Below, one piece after another: positions 7,949-16,486 of a stretch of 64,000 nucleotides of DNA. Position numbers and translations under genes: made by a program. The notes under the pieces are model-generated. The model was not told the DNA's origin. It saw nothing but the letters and a program-made list of their open reading frames with translations, and ran no database searches. The stretch is from DATFVA01 sp963839165 (GTDB lineage: Bacteria; Bacteroidota; Ignavibacteria; Ignavibacteriales; Ignavibacteriaceae). Where the stretch lies: the NCBI GenBank assembly GCA_963839165.1, contig CAWIUG010000005.1:682001-746000 (forward strand), written 5' to 3'. Position 1 is the first letter of the stretch. The number at the start of each line of letters is the position of its first letter.

Positions 7949-10468
7949 TTATTTCAGCAGCATCATTTTTTTGACCATAACCTGGCTGCCAGATTCGATC
8001 TTGTAGTAGTATATGCCGCTGGCAAAAGATCCTGCATTGAATGTTACAGAATGACTTCCTGCTTTAGTGAAATTATTTACGAGCCTTGAGACTTCCTGTC
8101 CCAGTGAATTATAGACCTTTAATGTCACAAATCCATCCTGCGGAATTGAATACTCAATCGATGTGGATGGGTTGAAAGGATTAGGATAATTCTGCTCCAG
8201 TGTAAATACAACGGGAGAATTAAGGTTAACATCGACTTCATTTGAATATCGATAAGAACCGTCAAAATCAACCTGTTTCAATCTGTAGGTATAATTACCC
8301 GATACAACATTTTTATCTGTGTAAGAATATTGTTTGGATTCTGTTGTAGTTCCATTTCCATCTACGAAAGAAATACTGCTATAACTTCCATCAGCTGATT
8401 TTCTTTCAACCTGGAAGCCCTTATTATTTGTTTCAGTTGCTGTTGTCCATTTGAGAATAACATCTTTTCCTGAGACTGAAGCATTAAAAGAAACAAGTTC
8501 TACTGGAACGACAAAGTTTGGATTTTTTAATAAATGTCCAAGAGAACCGCAGGCATATGCTGAAGCAGTACCCGTACTGGATACATAAACTGAATATAAT
8601 GTACCTGAACCTACATTTTCATACATCCAGGTGGCGCCGCCGTCCGTTGTAGTAAAGGTAGAACCATAACTGCCAACTGCTATACCATGATCCTCATCCC
8701 CAAACTGAATATCGTTCAGAGTCACTGAAACGGTAACATCTTCATTTGTCCATGTTGTTCCACCGTCTGTTGTTTTCCTTACTTTTGAAGATGAACCGCA
8801 GGCATATCCGGTATTTGCGTTAACCATGTAGACTGCGTAAAATGTTGAAGTACTACCTGAGGCTTGTGATACAAAAGTTGAACCACCATCAGTCGTTTTC
8901 AAGATTGTCCCGCTTCCTCCACATACAAATCCTGTATTTTCATCAATGAAATAAGATCCATACAAACTGGCTGATACTCCGGTAGTTAATGGTGACCATG
9001 TTGTTCCACCGTCTGTAGTTTTATATCCAAGGCCACCCTCACCGAAGGTATAACCTGTATTTTCATTCACGAAGGAAATGGTTTCAAGATCGGAAGTTCC
9101 TACGTTAGGACGGGTTGCCTGGAACCAGGATTCACCTCCATCGGTAGTTTTATAAACGTAATCGTCTACACAGGCTACGTATCCAACAAGAGGAGTAGCC
9201 ATACTGACAGCATTGAAATCAACATTAGTTAAATCTGTTTGAGAGATAGCCCATGTTTCCCCGCCGTCTGTAGAAAACATCGCCTGGTCGAAAGTTACGC
9301 CGGGAATGGCAGGAACGCCAACAGCTATTGCTCTTCCGGTACTACTTTCAGCCCAATTATCATAGAGAGAACTGGCTTTTATCCAGAAATTGTGAGCTGT
9401 GGTAGAAAGCGGTGAGATGGTAGTCTCATTTATCATACCGACAGCACCAACTGATACGAAATTATTATCATCTATAAAGTCAGTAGCATAAAATGCGGAA
9501 GTCCATGCCTGGTTTGGATCGAGGTAGCTGAATGAATTCCATGTTGTACCCAGATCGGAAGTATAATACATATCATAATTATCTCCGGTACCGTAAAAGG
9601 AACCAGCCCTGAACTGAATATCCATGATATCAGTAGCAGGAGGAATTCCGGAGTTTCTTACTGTCCATGTAGCACCTCCGTCTGTAGTTGCAGCAACAGC
9701 CGCATCAATACCCGAGGCCATACCGGTATTAGCATCCATAAAATCGATACTCCAGATAAGACTGCTTCCTGCAGCGTAAACGGTTGACCAGGTTGAGCCA
9801 CCGTTAGTTGTTCTGAGAATATTTCCATTAGCAGAGCCCAGAAGAATATTATTTTCATCGAAAGCATAAACGGAGTACGCATTATCCGGAAGGGTGCCGG
9901 GTACCTGGGTCCAAGTATCGCCTGAATCAGTAGTTTTTAAAAGGCCAACATTAGCAAGGCCGCAGGCAAAACCTACTGTATTACTGAGAAAATAAAAGTC
10001 GTATAAGAACCCTGTGGTGGCAGAATAAACAGAAAACCATGTATCGCCGCCATCAGTTGTTTTAACAAGCGTACCATCTTCTCCGCAGGCTAATCCTGTA
10101 TTCATGTCGAAGAAATATCCACCAAAAAGGTTATGTCCATATCCATAATCAGGGTCGACGCCTCCAATATTTTTATTAAGATACCAGGATGATCCTCCGT
10201 CTGAAGTTTTCAGGAAGGTTCCCGAATAACCCAGAGCATACCAGTTATCGGCATCCCATACTTTAAGGTATCTCAGGTTATTTCCGGTGGGTGTAGGATG
10301 CAGCCATTGCCAGTTAGAATTATAAATAGGCTGTGCATCCATATTCCCGGCAGCCCTCTGGCTTCCGGAATTGTAAAATACTTCTGCCTGGTTCCTGTCT
10401 TCCTGGGCAATAGAAAATGAAAGTCCCAGCAGAATGAAAGCAAGCATTGGTAGAAATATATTTCTCAT
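7949..10468 (-). CDS. Secreted YCF48/BNR-repeat protein with T9SS sorting domain
   Basis: 839 residues. A signal peptide (about residues 1-21, ending SIAQ) is followed by roughly a dozen repeats of the type LKTTDGGxTW, the turn motif of YCF48/BNR beta-propellers. Next come a fibronectin-like segment (VILKWTTATETNNKGF) and a classical type A T9SS sorting domain (NYPNPFNPSTSIEYSIP to KKMMLLK). It should be exported by Sec and then across the outer membrane by the type IX system, to be released or surface-anchored. Binding target or enzymatic role is not apparent. It starts at ATG behind GGAGG. It lies downstream of a sensor kinase/regulator pair, and a regulator-linked motif occurs in its upstream region. 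Confidence 0.92.
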   Translation of the reverse strand: MRNIFLPMLAFILLGLSFSIAQEDRNQAEVFYNSGSQRAAGNMDAQPIYNSNWQWLHPTPTGNNLRYLKVWDADNWYALGYSGTFLKTSDGGSSWYLNKNIGGVDPDYGYGHNLFGGYFFDMNTGLACGEDGTLVKTTDGGDTWFSVYSATTGFLYDFYFLSNTVGFACGLANVGLLKTTDSGDTWTQVPGTLPDNAYSVYAFDENNILLGSANGNILRTTNGGSTWSTVYAAGSSLIWSIDFMDANTGMASGIDAAVAATTDGGATWTVRNSGIPPATDIMDIQFRAGSFYGTGDNYDMYYTSDLGTTWNSFSYLDPNQAWTSAFYATDFIDDNNFVSVGAVGMINETTISPLSTTAHNFWIKASSLYDNWAESSTGRAIAVGVPAIPGVTFDQAMFSTDGGETWAISQTDLTNVDFNAVSMATPLVGYVACVDDYVYKTTDGGESWFQATRPNVGTSDLETISFVNENTGYTFGEGGLGYKTTDGGTTWSPLTTGVSASLYGSYFIDENTGFVCGGSGTILKTTDGGSTFVSQASGSTSTFYAVYMVNANTGYACGSSSKVRKTTDGGTTWTNEDVTVSVTLNDIQFGDEDHGIAVGSYGSTFTTTDGGATWMYENVGSGTLYSVYVSSTGTASAYACGSLGHLLKNPNFVVPVELVSFNASVSGKDVILKWTTATETNNKGFQVERKSADGSYSSISFVDGNGTTTESKQYSYTDKNVVSGNYTYRLKQVDFDGSYRYSNEVDVNLNSPVVFTLEQNYPNPFNPSTSIEYSIPQDGFVTLKVYNSLGQEVSRLVNNFTKAGSHSVTFNAGSFASGIYYYKIESGSQVMVKKMMLLK

Positions 10469-10685
10469 AATATCCTCCGCGGTTTAATTGAAGTTGCTAG
10501 AAATTAGTAATGATTTTATAGTATAAAAGCTGTGATAAATTATCTGTTTTTAATAAATGAACATTTCAGGAAAATCCGGAAAAAGATGGATTTATACCCG
10601 GGATTAAATTAGAAACGTACCCAACTACAAATCAACAACGCGTTTACGTAGTTTATTTTTTTATTGATAACAAGCACGGAACGAA
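10469..10685. other. Leader region of the T9SS cargo gene
   Basis: 217 bases between the regulator stop and the cargo start. It contains a GGAGG ribosome site next to 10468, an A+T-rich stretch, and the 20-base motif described at 10633-10652. No gene was seen. Confidence 0.5.
10633..10652. promoter_or_regulatory. Putative regulator-binding motif, copy 1
   Basis: CAACAACGCGTTTACGTAGT matches the sequence at 11389-11408 at 17 of 20 positions, in the same orientation. It lies about 165 bases upstream of the T9SS cargo start. A role as operator of the adjacent LuxR-type regulator is inferred from position only. Confidence 0.35.
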
Positions 10686-11336
10686 TTAGAAGAGCCTTTC
10701 TCTTACGGCTTTAGCAACTGCCCCCTGTCTCGAATGAACATGCAGCTTTTTATATATGTTCCTTACATGAAAGTCTATTGTGTGGGGACTTAAAAATATT
10801 TGTTCGGCTATACGGGGTTTTGTAAGACCTTTAACCATTAATTCAAGGATTTGTTTTTCCCTGTCGCTTAGTCCATATTCCTTTTTCTCGGGAGTAAACG
10901 AACGGAATATTTCAAGAACAGAGCGGGCAATCCTTGCATTTATCGGTGCACCCCCATTCATTACCTGGTGAAGAGAAGCAATGATCTCTTCGTCTGCCGC
11001 GGTCTTCAATAAATAACCTGATGCCCCGGCCTTAATAGCATCAAAGATCTTGTTATGCTCATCATGTACTGTAAGCATGATTATATTCGTTTCGGGAGAA
11101 AGTTCTTTTATGTAACCGATAGCCTCAATACCCGACATACCAGGCATTCCAATATCACTTAAGATAATATCGGGAGGATCTGATTTTTTAAGAAAATTTA
11201 TTGCTTCCTCACAACTTCCAAAAGAAAAATCACACCTGAAGCCTGGAAATTTATTTACAAGAGAAACCAGACTTGAGCGGAAATCTTCATTATCCTCGAT
11301 AACCCATATTAATATTTTTTTATCTTCTTCAGGCAT
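10686..11336 (-). CDS. LuxR/NarL-type response regulator
   Basis: 216 residues. The receiver domain has the acidic pair in VIEDNED, the phospho-acceptor Asp61 in ILSDIGMPGMSG, Thr89 in MLTVHD and Lys111 in GYLLKTA. The C-terminal helix-turn-helix of the LuxR class reads LSDREKQILELMVKGLTKPRIAEQIFLSPHTID. It should bind DNA when phosphorylated by the kinase encoded 63 bases upstream on the same strand. The likely target is the T9SS protein immediately downstream, and possibly itself, since copies of a 20-base motif flank this gene. Confidence 0.93.
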   Translation of the reverse strand: MPEEDKKILIWVIEDNEDFRSSLVSLVNKFPGFRCDFSFGSCEEAINFLKKSDPPDIILSDIGMPGMSGIEAIGYIKELSPETNIIMLTVHDEHNKIFDAIKAGASGYLLKTAADEEIIASLHQVMNGGAPINARIARSVLEIFRSFTPEKKEYGLSDREKQILELMVKGLTKPRIAEQIFLSPHTIDFHVRNIYKKLHVHSRQGAVAKAVRERLF

Positions 11337-11388
11337 ATTAAAGTTTTAGTATTACTTCCTTTATTATAACCACGAGACATCCTTCTTT

Positions 11389-11408
11389 CAACTACGCGAT
11401 TACGTTGT
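11389..11408. promoter_or_regulatory. Putative regulator-binding motif, copy 2
   Basis: CAACTACGCGATTACGTTGT overlaps the last codons of the kinase gene and sits about 50 bases before the regulator start. This position would suit autoregulation. It shares 17 of 20 bases with copy 1. Confidence 0.35.
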
Positions 11409-14400
11409 CTTTACATTTATAATTACGGAAGTACCCTTACCGGGGTTAGAAATAATATTGAGGCGGCCGTTAAGATTCTTTATTCTGGCGTGGATGTTTT
11501 TAAGGCCGCTGCCATTGTTATTAGTCTGTTGATCTTTATCGTAATTAAATCCGGACCCATCATCAGAAATTTCCAGTTCAAGGTTGTTCTTATTGATGGT
11601 AATTCTGATTAGCACGTTTTCCGCTTTACTATGCTTTGCAATATTATGCAGAATTTCTTTATAGCACAGAAAAACATTCCGGCGAAAGTCCAGTGAAAGT
11701 TTAACAGAAAGAATTTCATCAGGTGCTATAAACTCGTAATTTATTCCATTAAGAAGAAACTGGGCCGTATCTTTCATTCTCAATATCATATCGTCAAGCG
11801 TATCAAAATCAGGATTGATAAACCATACAATATCGCGCATTACAGATGCTGTCTGCAAGGCAGTACCGTGAATCCTTCCAAGTTCCTCTTTTGAACTTTC
11901 ACTGAGAGCATTTTCTCTCTGCAAAGTCCGGCTCCTCAGAACAATACTACCAATGCTGCTTCCGATTTCATCATGCAGATCGGAGGCGATTCTAACTCTC
12001 ATCCTTTCTATTTTTAACAGTTGCGAAACTCTGTAATTATATATGAAAATCACGATCCCAGCTATAAATAAAACGGCAAGGGATTTGAACCACCAGGTTG
12101 CCCAGTAAGGAGGATCAATAACAAGAATTACGGAAGCTCCTTTTGAATTCCAGACTCCATCATTATTAGATCCCTTCACCCTGAATATGTAAGTTCCCGG
12201 GTCGATATTCGTATAACTTGCTGTCCGGTTTTCAGCATTCACATTGTGCCACTTTTTATCAAATCCTTCAAGTATATAGGAATACTGATTCTTTTCGGGG
12301 AGAGTAAAATTCAAAGCAACAAAATCAAAGGTGAAGAAGTTTTGAGCATAGGTCAGTTCAATTTGTTTTGCCGAAGTTACTGACTGCGGCAGATCCAGAC
12401 TTTCATCGAATACTTTGAAATCTGTTATATATACCGGCGGGATAAAATTATTATCAATAATACTCTCAGGGTAAAATGAATTAAAGCCATTTGGTCCGCC
12501 GAAAAATAACTCTCCGCTTGAGGATGCAAAATACGACTGGTTATTAAACTCATCTCCCTGCAAACCGTCACGTGCATCAAAGTTCCTGAAGGTTTCATTT
12601 TTTTTATTAAACCTTGATAGACCTTTATTTGTACTAAGCCACAAATTACCCTGGCGGTCAGGCAGGATCCCATACACAACATTATTGGGCAGACCTGCCG
12701 TTTCAGTATAATACCGGAACGAACCATCGCCAGGATTATATTTATTTAATCCTCCGCCGAAAGTTCCTATCCAGATAGAAGAGGAATCATCTTCATAAAA
12801 TGAAAGAACCGTGTTATTATTGATAGTGTTTTTCTCACCTTCTTTTCCGATAAGGTGTTTATAGCCGTCTACACCAGGAGAAAAATGGTAAAAGCCGTCT
12901 CTCAGCGTTCCAACGAGGAGAGATTTATCGCTGCATTCATAGATAGAGGTAATCCATCCTGAAACAGGGTTTTTTCCTTTTCTACGCTCCAGATAATATG
13001 GAATGAAAGAGCCGGAAGCCTTATCAAAATTATAAAGCTGACCGATATTATTACCAATCCACAAAACCTTTCTGCTATCTTCCAGGAGATAAGTTATTTC
13101 GCTTACCACTGAGTCCTCGTAGCGTTCAAAAGTTTCGGTCTGCTTGTTAAAGTTATAAAGTTCCCCTTTCTGGGTTCCTATCCAGATACTTCCATCAAAC
13201 GAACCGCAGAGAGACAGTACTCTGTCATTTGCGGAGTTGTAGTGTGTATTGAATTTATAGTTAGATACTTTTTCCCGTTTCACATCAAATCTATCGAGAC
13301 CATTTTTATATGTTCTTATCCAGAGCTCACCATCTTTATCTTCAAAGATGTTAAAAACGAAATTATCATTGAGGCCGCTGGAATTGACAGGATCATTATA
13401 ATAATGCCTGAAGCGTGTTCTTCTACTATCCTGCTTTACCACACCGTCAATTGATGTTCCAAGCCATAAAATTCCTGAACGGTCCTCAAAGAAAGACAGC
13501 ACAACGTTCTCATCATACTTATCGAAATCGTCCGTCTGGCGGTTAAACTTCAATACACCGGCATTGTGAGTTGCGATGAGCAGATCACCTTTTCGGGTTT
13601 CATAGATAGTCTGAATAAAGTTACTGGCTGCAGGATCAACTCTGCTATTATTATAATAACGCCTGCGCGTATTTTTGTTGAGGTCCCAGCTGATAAGTCC
13701 TTCCCCCCAGGTTCCAATCCATAGAATATTTTTATCATCTATAAACAGTGTCTTAATGTTTGTACCTTTCAGACCCTTATAATTATAAAAGTATAAATCT
13801 GTTGAACGTACTGATTTATTGTTTAATTCATCCAGGTTGAGTTTCGAGAGTCCCCTGTTAGTGGCAATCCATAAATTCCCCGATTTATCCTCACATAAAG
13901 CTTTAATAGTATTTCCGGAAATACTGGTAGAATCTTTACTGTTTTGTTTAAAGTGTCTGAAGGTTCCGGTCTCATTTTCAATCAGATTTAATCCTGATCG
14001 TCTGGTACCTGTCCATATATTTCCGTAGCTATCCTCAAACAAACAAATTATCTCATTTTCACTTATTGAAGAAGGGTCATTTTCATTATGCCGGTAGTGA
14101 TAGAATTTATCCGCCGCAGGATCGTAGCGGTCTAATCCGCTGCTCATCGTACCTATCCATAGATTCCCTTTTTTATCATTAAGCAGGCTCATGACTGTAT
14201 TATCAGAAACAGAGTTGGATAAACCGGAATTATTCTTGTACACCTTCACGCTGTATCCATCATACCTGTTCAATCCCTCCTGCGAAGCGAACCACATAAA
14301 TCCCGATGAATCCTGTGTGATCGCATAGATAGTGGATTGGGAAAGACCCTGGTTTAAGCCTATCTTCTCTGACTGACTGCCGGAAGACTGAGCTTTAACC

Positions 14401-14453
14401 GGGAGGTGTAAAAGGAAGGCTATTGCTATTACCGGGAAAAATATATTCTTCAT
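11400..14453 (-). CDS. Two-component-regulator-propeller sensor histidine kinase
   Basis: 1017 residues. A signal peptide (residues 1-21, ending VKAQ) precedes about 14 Reg_prop blades (GLSQSTIYAITQDSSGFMWFAS, GNLWIGT, GTFGGGLNKY) and a Y_Y_Y domain (YSYILEGFDKKWH, YTNIDPGTYIFRVKGSN). One membrane helix follows near residue 790. The cytoplasmic kinase is of the HisKA_3 type, with the phospho-acceptor in RIASDLHDEIGSS at about His827 and ATPase boxes EILHNIAKHS, DDGSGF and GSGLKNIHARI. The large periplasmic propeller presumably senses a glycan or envelope signal, as in related Bacteroidota sensors. There is no receiver domain in the chain, so it is a classical two-gene system with the downstream regulator rather than a hybrid one-protein system. 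Confidence 0.93.
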   Translation of the reverse strand: MKNIFFPVIAIAFLLHLPVKAQSSGSQSEKIGLNQGLSQSTIYAITQDSSGFMWFASQEGLNRYDGYSVKVYKNNSGLSNSVSDNTVMSLLNDKKGNLWIGTMSSGLDRYDPAADKFYHYRHNENDPSSISENEIICLFEDSYGNIWTGTRRSGLNLIENETGTFRHFKQNSKDSTSISGNTIKALCEDKSGNLWIATNRGLSKLNLDELNNKSVRSTDLYFYNYKGLKGTNIKTLFIDDKNILWIGTWGEGLISWDLNKNTRRRYYNNSRVDPAASNFIQTIYETRKGDLLIATHNAGVLKFNRQTDDFDKYDENVVLSFFEDRSGILWLGTSIDGVVKQDSRRTRFRHYYNDPVNSSGLNDNFVFNIFEDKDGELWIRTYKNGLDRFDVKREKVSNYKFNTHYNSANDRVLSLCGSFDGSIWIGTQKGELYNFNKQTETFERYEDSVVSEITYLLEDSRKVLWIGNNIGQLYNFDKASGSFIPYYLERRKGKNPVSGWITSIYECSDKSLLVGTLRDGFYHFSPGVDGYKHLIGKEGEKNTINNNTVLSFYEDDSSSIWIGTFGGGLNKYNPGDGSFRYYTETAGLPNNVVYGILPDRQGNLWLSTNKGLSRFNKKNETFRNFDARDGLQGDEFNNQSYFASSSGELFFGGPNGFNSFYPESIIDNNFIPPVYITDFKVFDESLDLPQSVTSAKQIELTYAQNFFTFDFVALNFTLPEKNQYSYILEGFDKKWHNVNAENRTASYTNIDPGTYIFRVKGSNNDGVWNSKGASVILVIDPPYWATWWFKSLAVLFIAGIVIFIYNYRVSQLLKIERMRVRIASDLHDEIGSSIGSIVLRSRTLQRENALSESSKEELGRIHGTALQTASVMRDIVWFINPDFDTLDDMILRMKDTAQFLLNGINYEFIAPDEILSVKLSLDFRRNVFLCYKEILHNIAKHSKAENVLIRITINKNNLELEISDDGSGFNYDKDQQTNNNGSGLKNIHARIKNLNGRLNIISNPGKGTSVIINVKTT

Positions 14454-14505
14454 TTTTTAGAGGCGGCACCTAATAGATCAATTCTAGACTTATAAAATAA
14501 AAAAA

Positions 14506-14533
14506 CAGAGGAAGTAATCCTCCTGCTTTTTTT
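14506..14533. terminator. Hairpin with T-runs on both strands in the kinase upstream region
   Basis: CAGAGGA (14506-14512) pairs with TCCTcCTG (14518-14525, one bulged base) around an AGTAA loop. It is preceded by a run of A and followed by seven T, so it looks like a terminator in either direction. It sits about 55 bases upstream of the kinase start with no annotated gene feeding into it. This suggests leader attenuation, or termination of a small unannotated transcript. Confidence 0.4.
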
Positions 14534-14680
14534 ATCCATAAAAAATTTATTTGCTGTCTCGAAGGTCACTTTTTCAGGACTGATCATATGCCGCATTGTT
14601 CATTGTATATCCGGAGAGGAAACTTTTTCTTAAGTTCTTATTGTCTTAATTTTGGATAATTACAGGGAGTTTGGATTACA

Positions 14681-15169
14681 ATGAACAAGATACATCTTTA
14701 TACGATTGGTGTGTACGGGTTTACTGCTGATTCTTTCTTTGGTAAGCTGACTGAAAATAAGATTGATACCTTCTGCGATATCAGGAGAAGACGAGGTGTC
14801 AGGGGATCGGAATACACATTCGCCAACAGCAAAAGGCTGCAGGATCATCTGGCCGACCTTAACATAAACTACCTTCATATAGTTGATCTGTCGCCCACTG
14901 ATGAAATAAGGCATATCCAGTATGCTTATGATAAAGAAGAAGGCACTTCTCAGCGTAAAAGAGATTCATTATCTGATGAGTTCATTTCGCTTTATAAGAA
15001 AGAGATACTTCAAAAATTTGATTTTCAAAGTCTGATCAAACAACTGGAAGCATTAAACGCGAAGAGGGTGGTGCTGTTCTGTGTTGAAAAAAATCCTGCT
15101 GCCTGCCATCGTTCCCTTGCGGCGGAACAGATGAACCGGAGATTCGGATTCAAAGTAAAAAACCTGTAA
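14681..15169 (+). CDS. DUF488 family protein
   Basis: 162 residues. It has the DUF488 pattern: YTIGVYGFTADSFFGKL at the start, DTFCDIRRRRGVRGSEYTF (the conserved DxR element), and the terminal VVLFCVEKNPAACHRSLAAE block with conserved Cys, Cys-His and Arg. The biochemical role of the family is not settled; the conserved polar residues suggest a catalytic or nucleic-acid-related function. It has its own ATG start and stands alone, divergent from the kinase and convergent with the SDR gene. Confidence 0.85.
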   Translation: MNKIHLYTIGVYGFTADSFFGKLTENKIDTFCDIRRRRGVRGSEYTFANSKRLQDHLADLNINYLHIVDLSPTDEIRHIQYAYDKEEGTSQRKRDSLSDEFISLYKKEILQKFDFQSLIKQLEALNAKRVVLFCVEKNPAACHRSLAAEQMNRRFGFKVKNL

Positions 15170-15325
15170 GCAGGATTTGCGGTGTTCACGTAGATTAGGA
15201 TAACTTCTTTGATCGACTCAGCCGAAAGTGTGGACGAGGTCATAACAAATGGTTGAATGGGCAAACCCCATCACCATGGATGAAACCCTGAATGGATCGG
15301 GACAGGTTTCGACCTACGGGTTCAA

Positions 15326-16183
15326 TCAGCCGCCGGTAGCGAAACCAGGGTATAGGGTCATTCCACCATCTACGAATATGCTTGTCCCGTTTATATAGTC
15401 TGCCTGATCGGAAGCAAGCCAGGCTGCAACCCTTCCTATATCATCGACATCTCCAATACGTTTATATGGAATAAGGTCCATTAATTTATTCAGTCCTTCC
15501 TCTGAACTCCAGACCGATTCATTTATCGGGGTTTTAATTGCACCGGGACAGATACTATTAACTCTTATTCTGTAAGGAGCTGTTTCCTGGGCTACCGTTC
15601 TCATCAGCATGTTTATCCCCCCTTTAGATGCGGCATAATTCGCATGTCCCGACCAGGGAATCACCTCATGCACAGAACTAATATGAATGATTTTCCCTGC
15701 CGCGCAGGAAATCTCCTTCTTCACTCCCCTCCTCTTAAATTCTTTTACAGCTTCACGCGCGCATAAAAACTGACCGGTGAGATTAACGCTTATTACTTTA
15801 TTCCACTGATCAAGTGACATTTCTTCAAACTTTGAATCTCTCTGCAGGCCCGCATTATTTATTAGAATATCAATCGTTCCGAATTCCTTAATTGCATCTT
15901 CGAACATTTTTATAACCTGTGCTTCATCGCTGACATCAGCTTTGCAGGCAATCGATCTTACTCCCTCTTTCCTGAGTTCTTCAACCAGGTTTTCCGCCGC
16001 ATCGGGATTTACAACATAATTAACCACTACATCGGCCCCTGCTTTTGCGAGTTCTCTTGCTATCCCCATCCCTATTCCCGAATTTGCTCCGGTTACCAGG
16101 GCTTTTTGTCCGGTCAGGAGCTTCGGGGTTTCAGTATCCGGTGGTTCAACCTCTGGTAATTTGTTTTTTTCATTCTCTGTCAT
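15326..16183 (-). CDS. SDR-family oxidoreductase (glucose 1-dehydrogenase-like)
   Basis: 285 residues of classical short-chain dehydrogenase. The cofactor loop is VTGANSGIG, followed by INNAG. The catalytic serine is in IHISSVHE and the Tyr-Lys pair in YAASKGG. ICPGAIKTPIN and GTSIFVDGGMT complete the fold. Length and wording are closest to the glucose/ribitol dehydrogenase-like group, including stress-associated YhdF/YgfF-type proteins with a proline-rich N-terminal extension (LPEVEPPDTETP). The natural substrate cannot be assigned. Single gene; ATG start. Confidence 0.88.
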   Translation of the reverse strand: MTENEKNKLPEVEPPDTETPKLLTGQKALVTGANSGIGMGIARELAKAGADVVVNYVVNPDAAENLVEELRKEGVRSIACKADVSDEAQVIKMFEDAIKEFGTIDILINNAGLQRDSKFEEMSLDQWNKVISVNLTGQFLCAREAVKEFKRRGVKKEISCAAGKIIHISSVHEVIPWSGHANYAASKGGINMLMRTVAQETAPYRIRVNSICPGAIKTPINESVWSSEEGLNKLMDLIPYKRIGDVDDIGRVAAWLASDQADYINGTSIFVDGGMTLYPGFATGG

Positions 16184-16330
16184 TAATACCTCAAATATGA
16201 TTTCGATTAACCCAATAATCTAATATCAAATGAGATCAGTTATCCTTCTATGAATCACAAGTCTCTGCCAAATATAAAAAGGATAAATGGGGGGTAGAAT
16301 AATGAGATAGAAACGAGCCTAAAGGCATCT

Positions 16331-16385
16331 GAAAACGTTCTGAATACGTTCTCAAAGCGTTCTGAATACGTTCTGAAAACGTTCT
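16331..16385. repeat. Five tandem 11-bp repeats centred on ACGTTCT
   Basis: Units are GAAAACGTTCT, GAATACGTTCT, CAAAGCGTTCT, GAATACGTTCT and GAAAACGTTCT. All end CGTTCT. The variants are ordered symmetrically (A-B-C-B-A). The period is about one helical turn, so all units face the same side of the DNA. It lies about 50 bases upstream of a candidate promoter. Confidence 0.9.
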
Positions 16386-16431
16386 AAATCCTAATAATGA
16401 GGCTGTTAAAAAACTTTCCTACTCTTCCCTA

Positions 16432-16460
16432 TTGATAATGTTTACCAGCGGTCATATTTT
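16432..16460 (+). promoter_or_regulatory. Candidate promoter of the acyl-CoA synthetase gene
   Basis: TTG (16432-16434), 20-base spacer, TATTTT (16455-16460). This fits the Bacteroidota consensus and leaves a leader of about 20 bases before the ribosome site GAGGGA. Confidence 0.45.
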
Positions 16461-16486
16461 CATATTTAAATTTTGAGGGAGTATTG

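Larger units (their letters stand above)
16184..16486. other. Intergenic region with 11-bp repeat array and candidate promoter
   Basis: About 300 bases between divergent SDR and acyl-CoA synthetase genes. It holds the five-unit array at 16331-16385, the sequence GAGGCTGTT just after it, and a candidate promoter for the synthetase gene (TTG at 16432-16434, TATTTT at 16455-16460, 20-base spacer). Confidence 0.6.

Noticed and set aside
15170..15325. tRNA/tmRNA-like segment GGGTTCAATC near 15319
   Set aside because: No acceptor stem or anticodon arm can be drawn around it; it lies in a convergent gap with no defined gene.
16331..16385. CRISPR array
   Set aside because: Units are 11 bp with no spacers, and no cas genes occur in the window.
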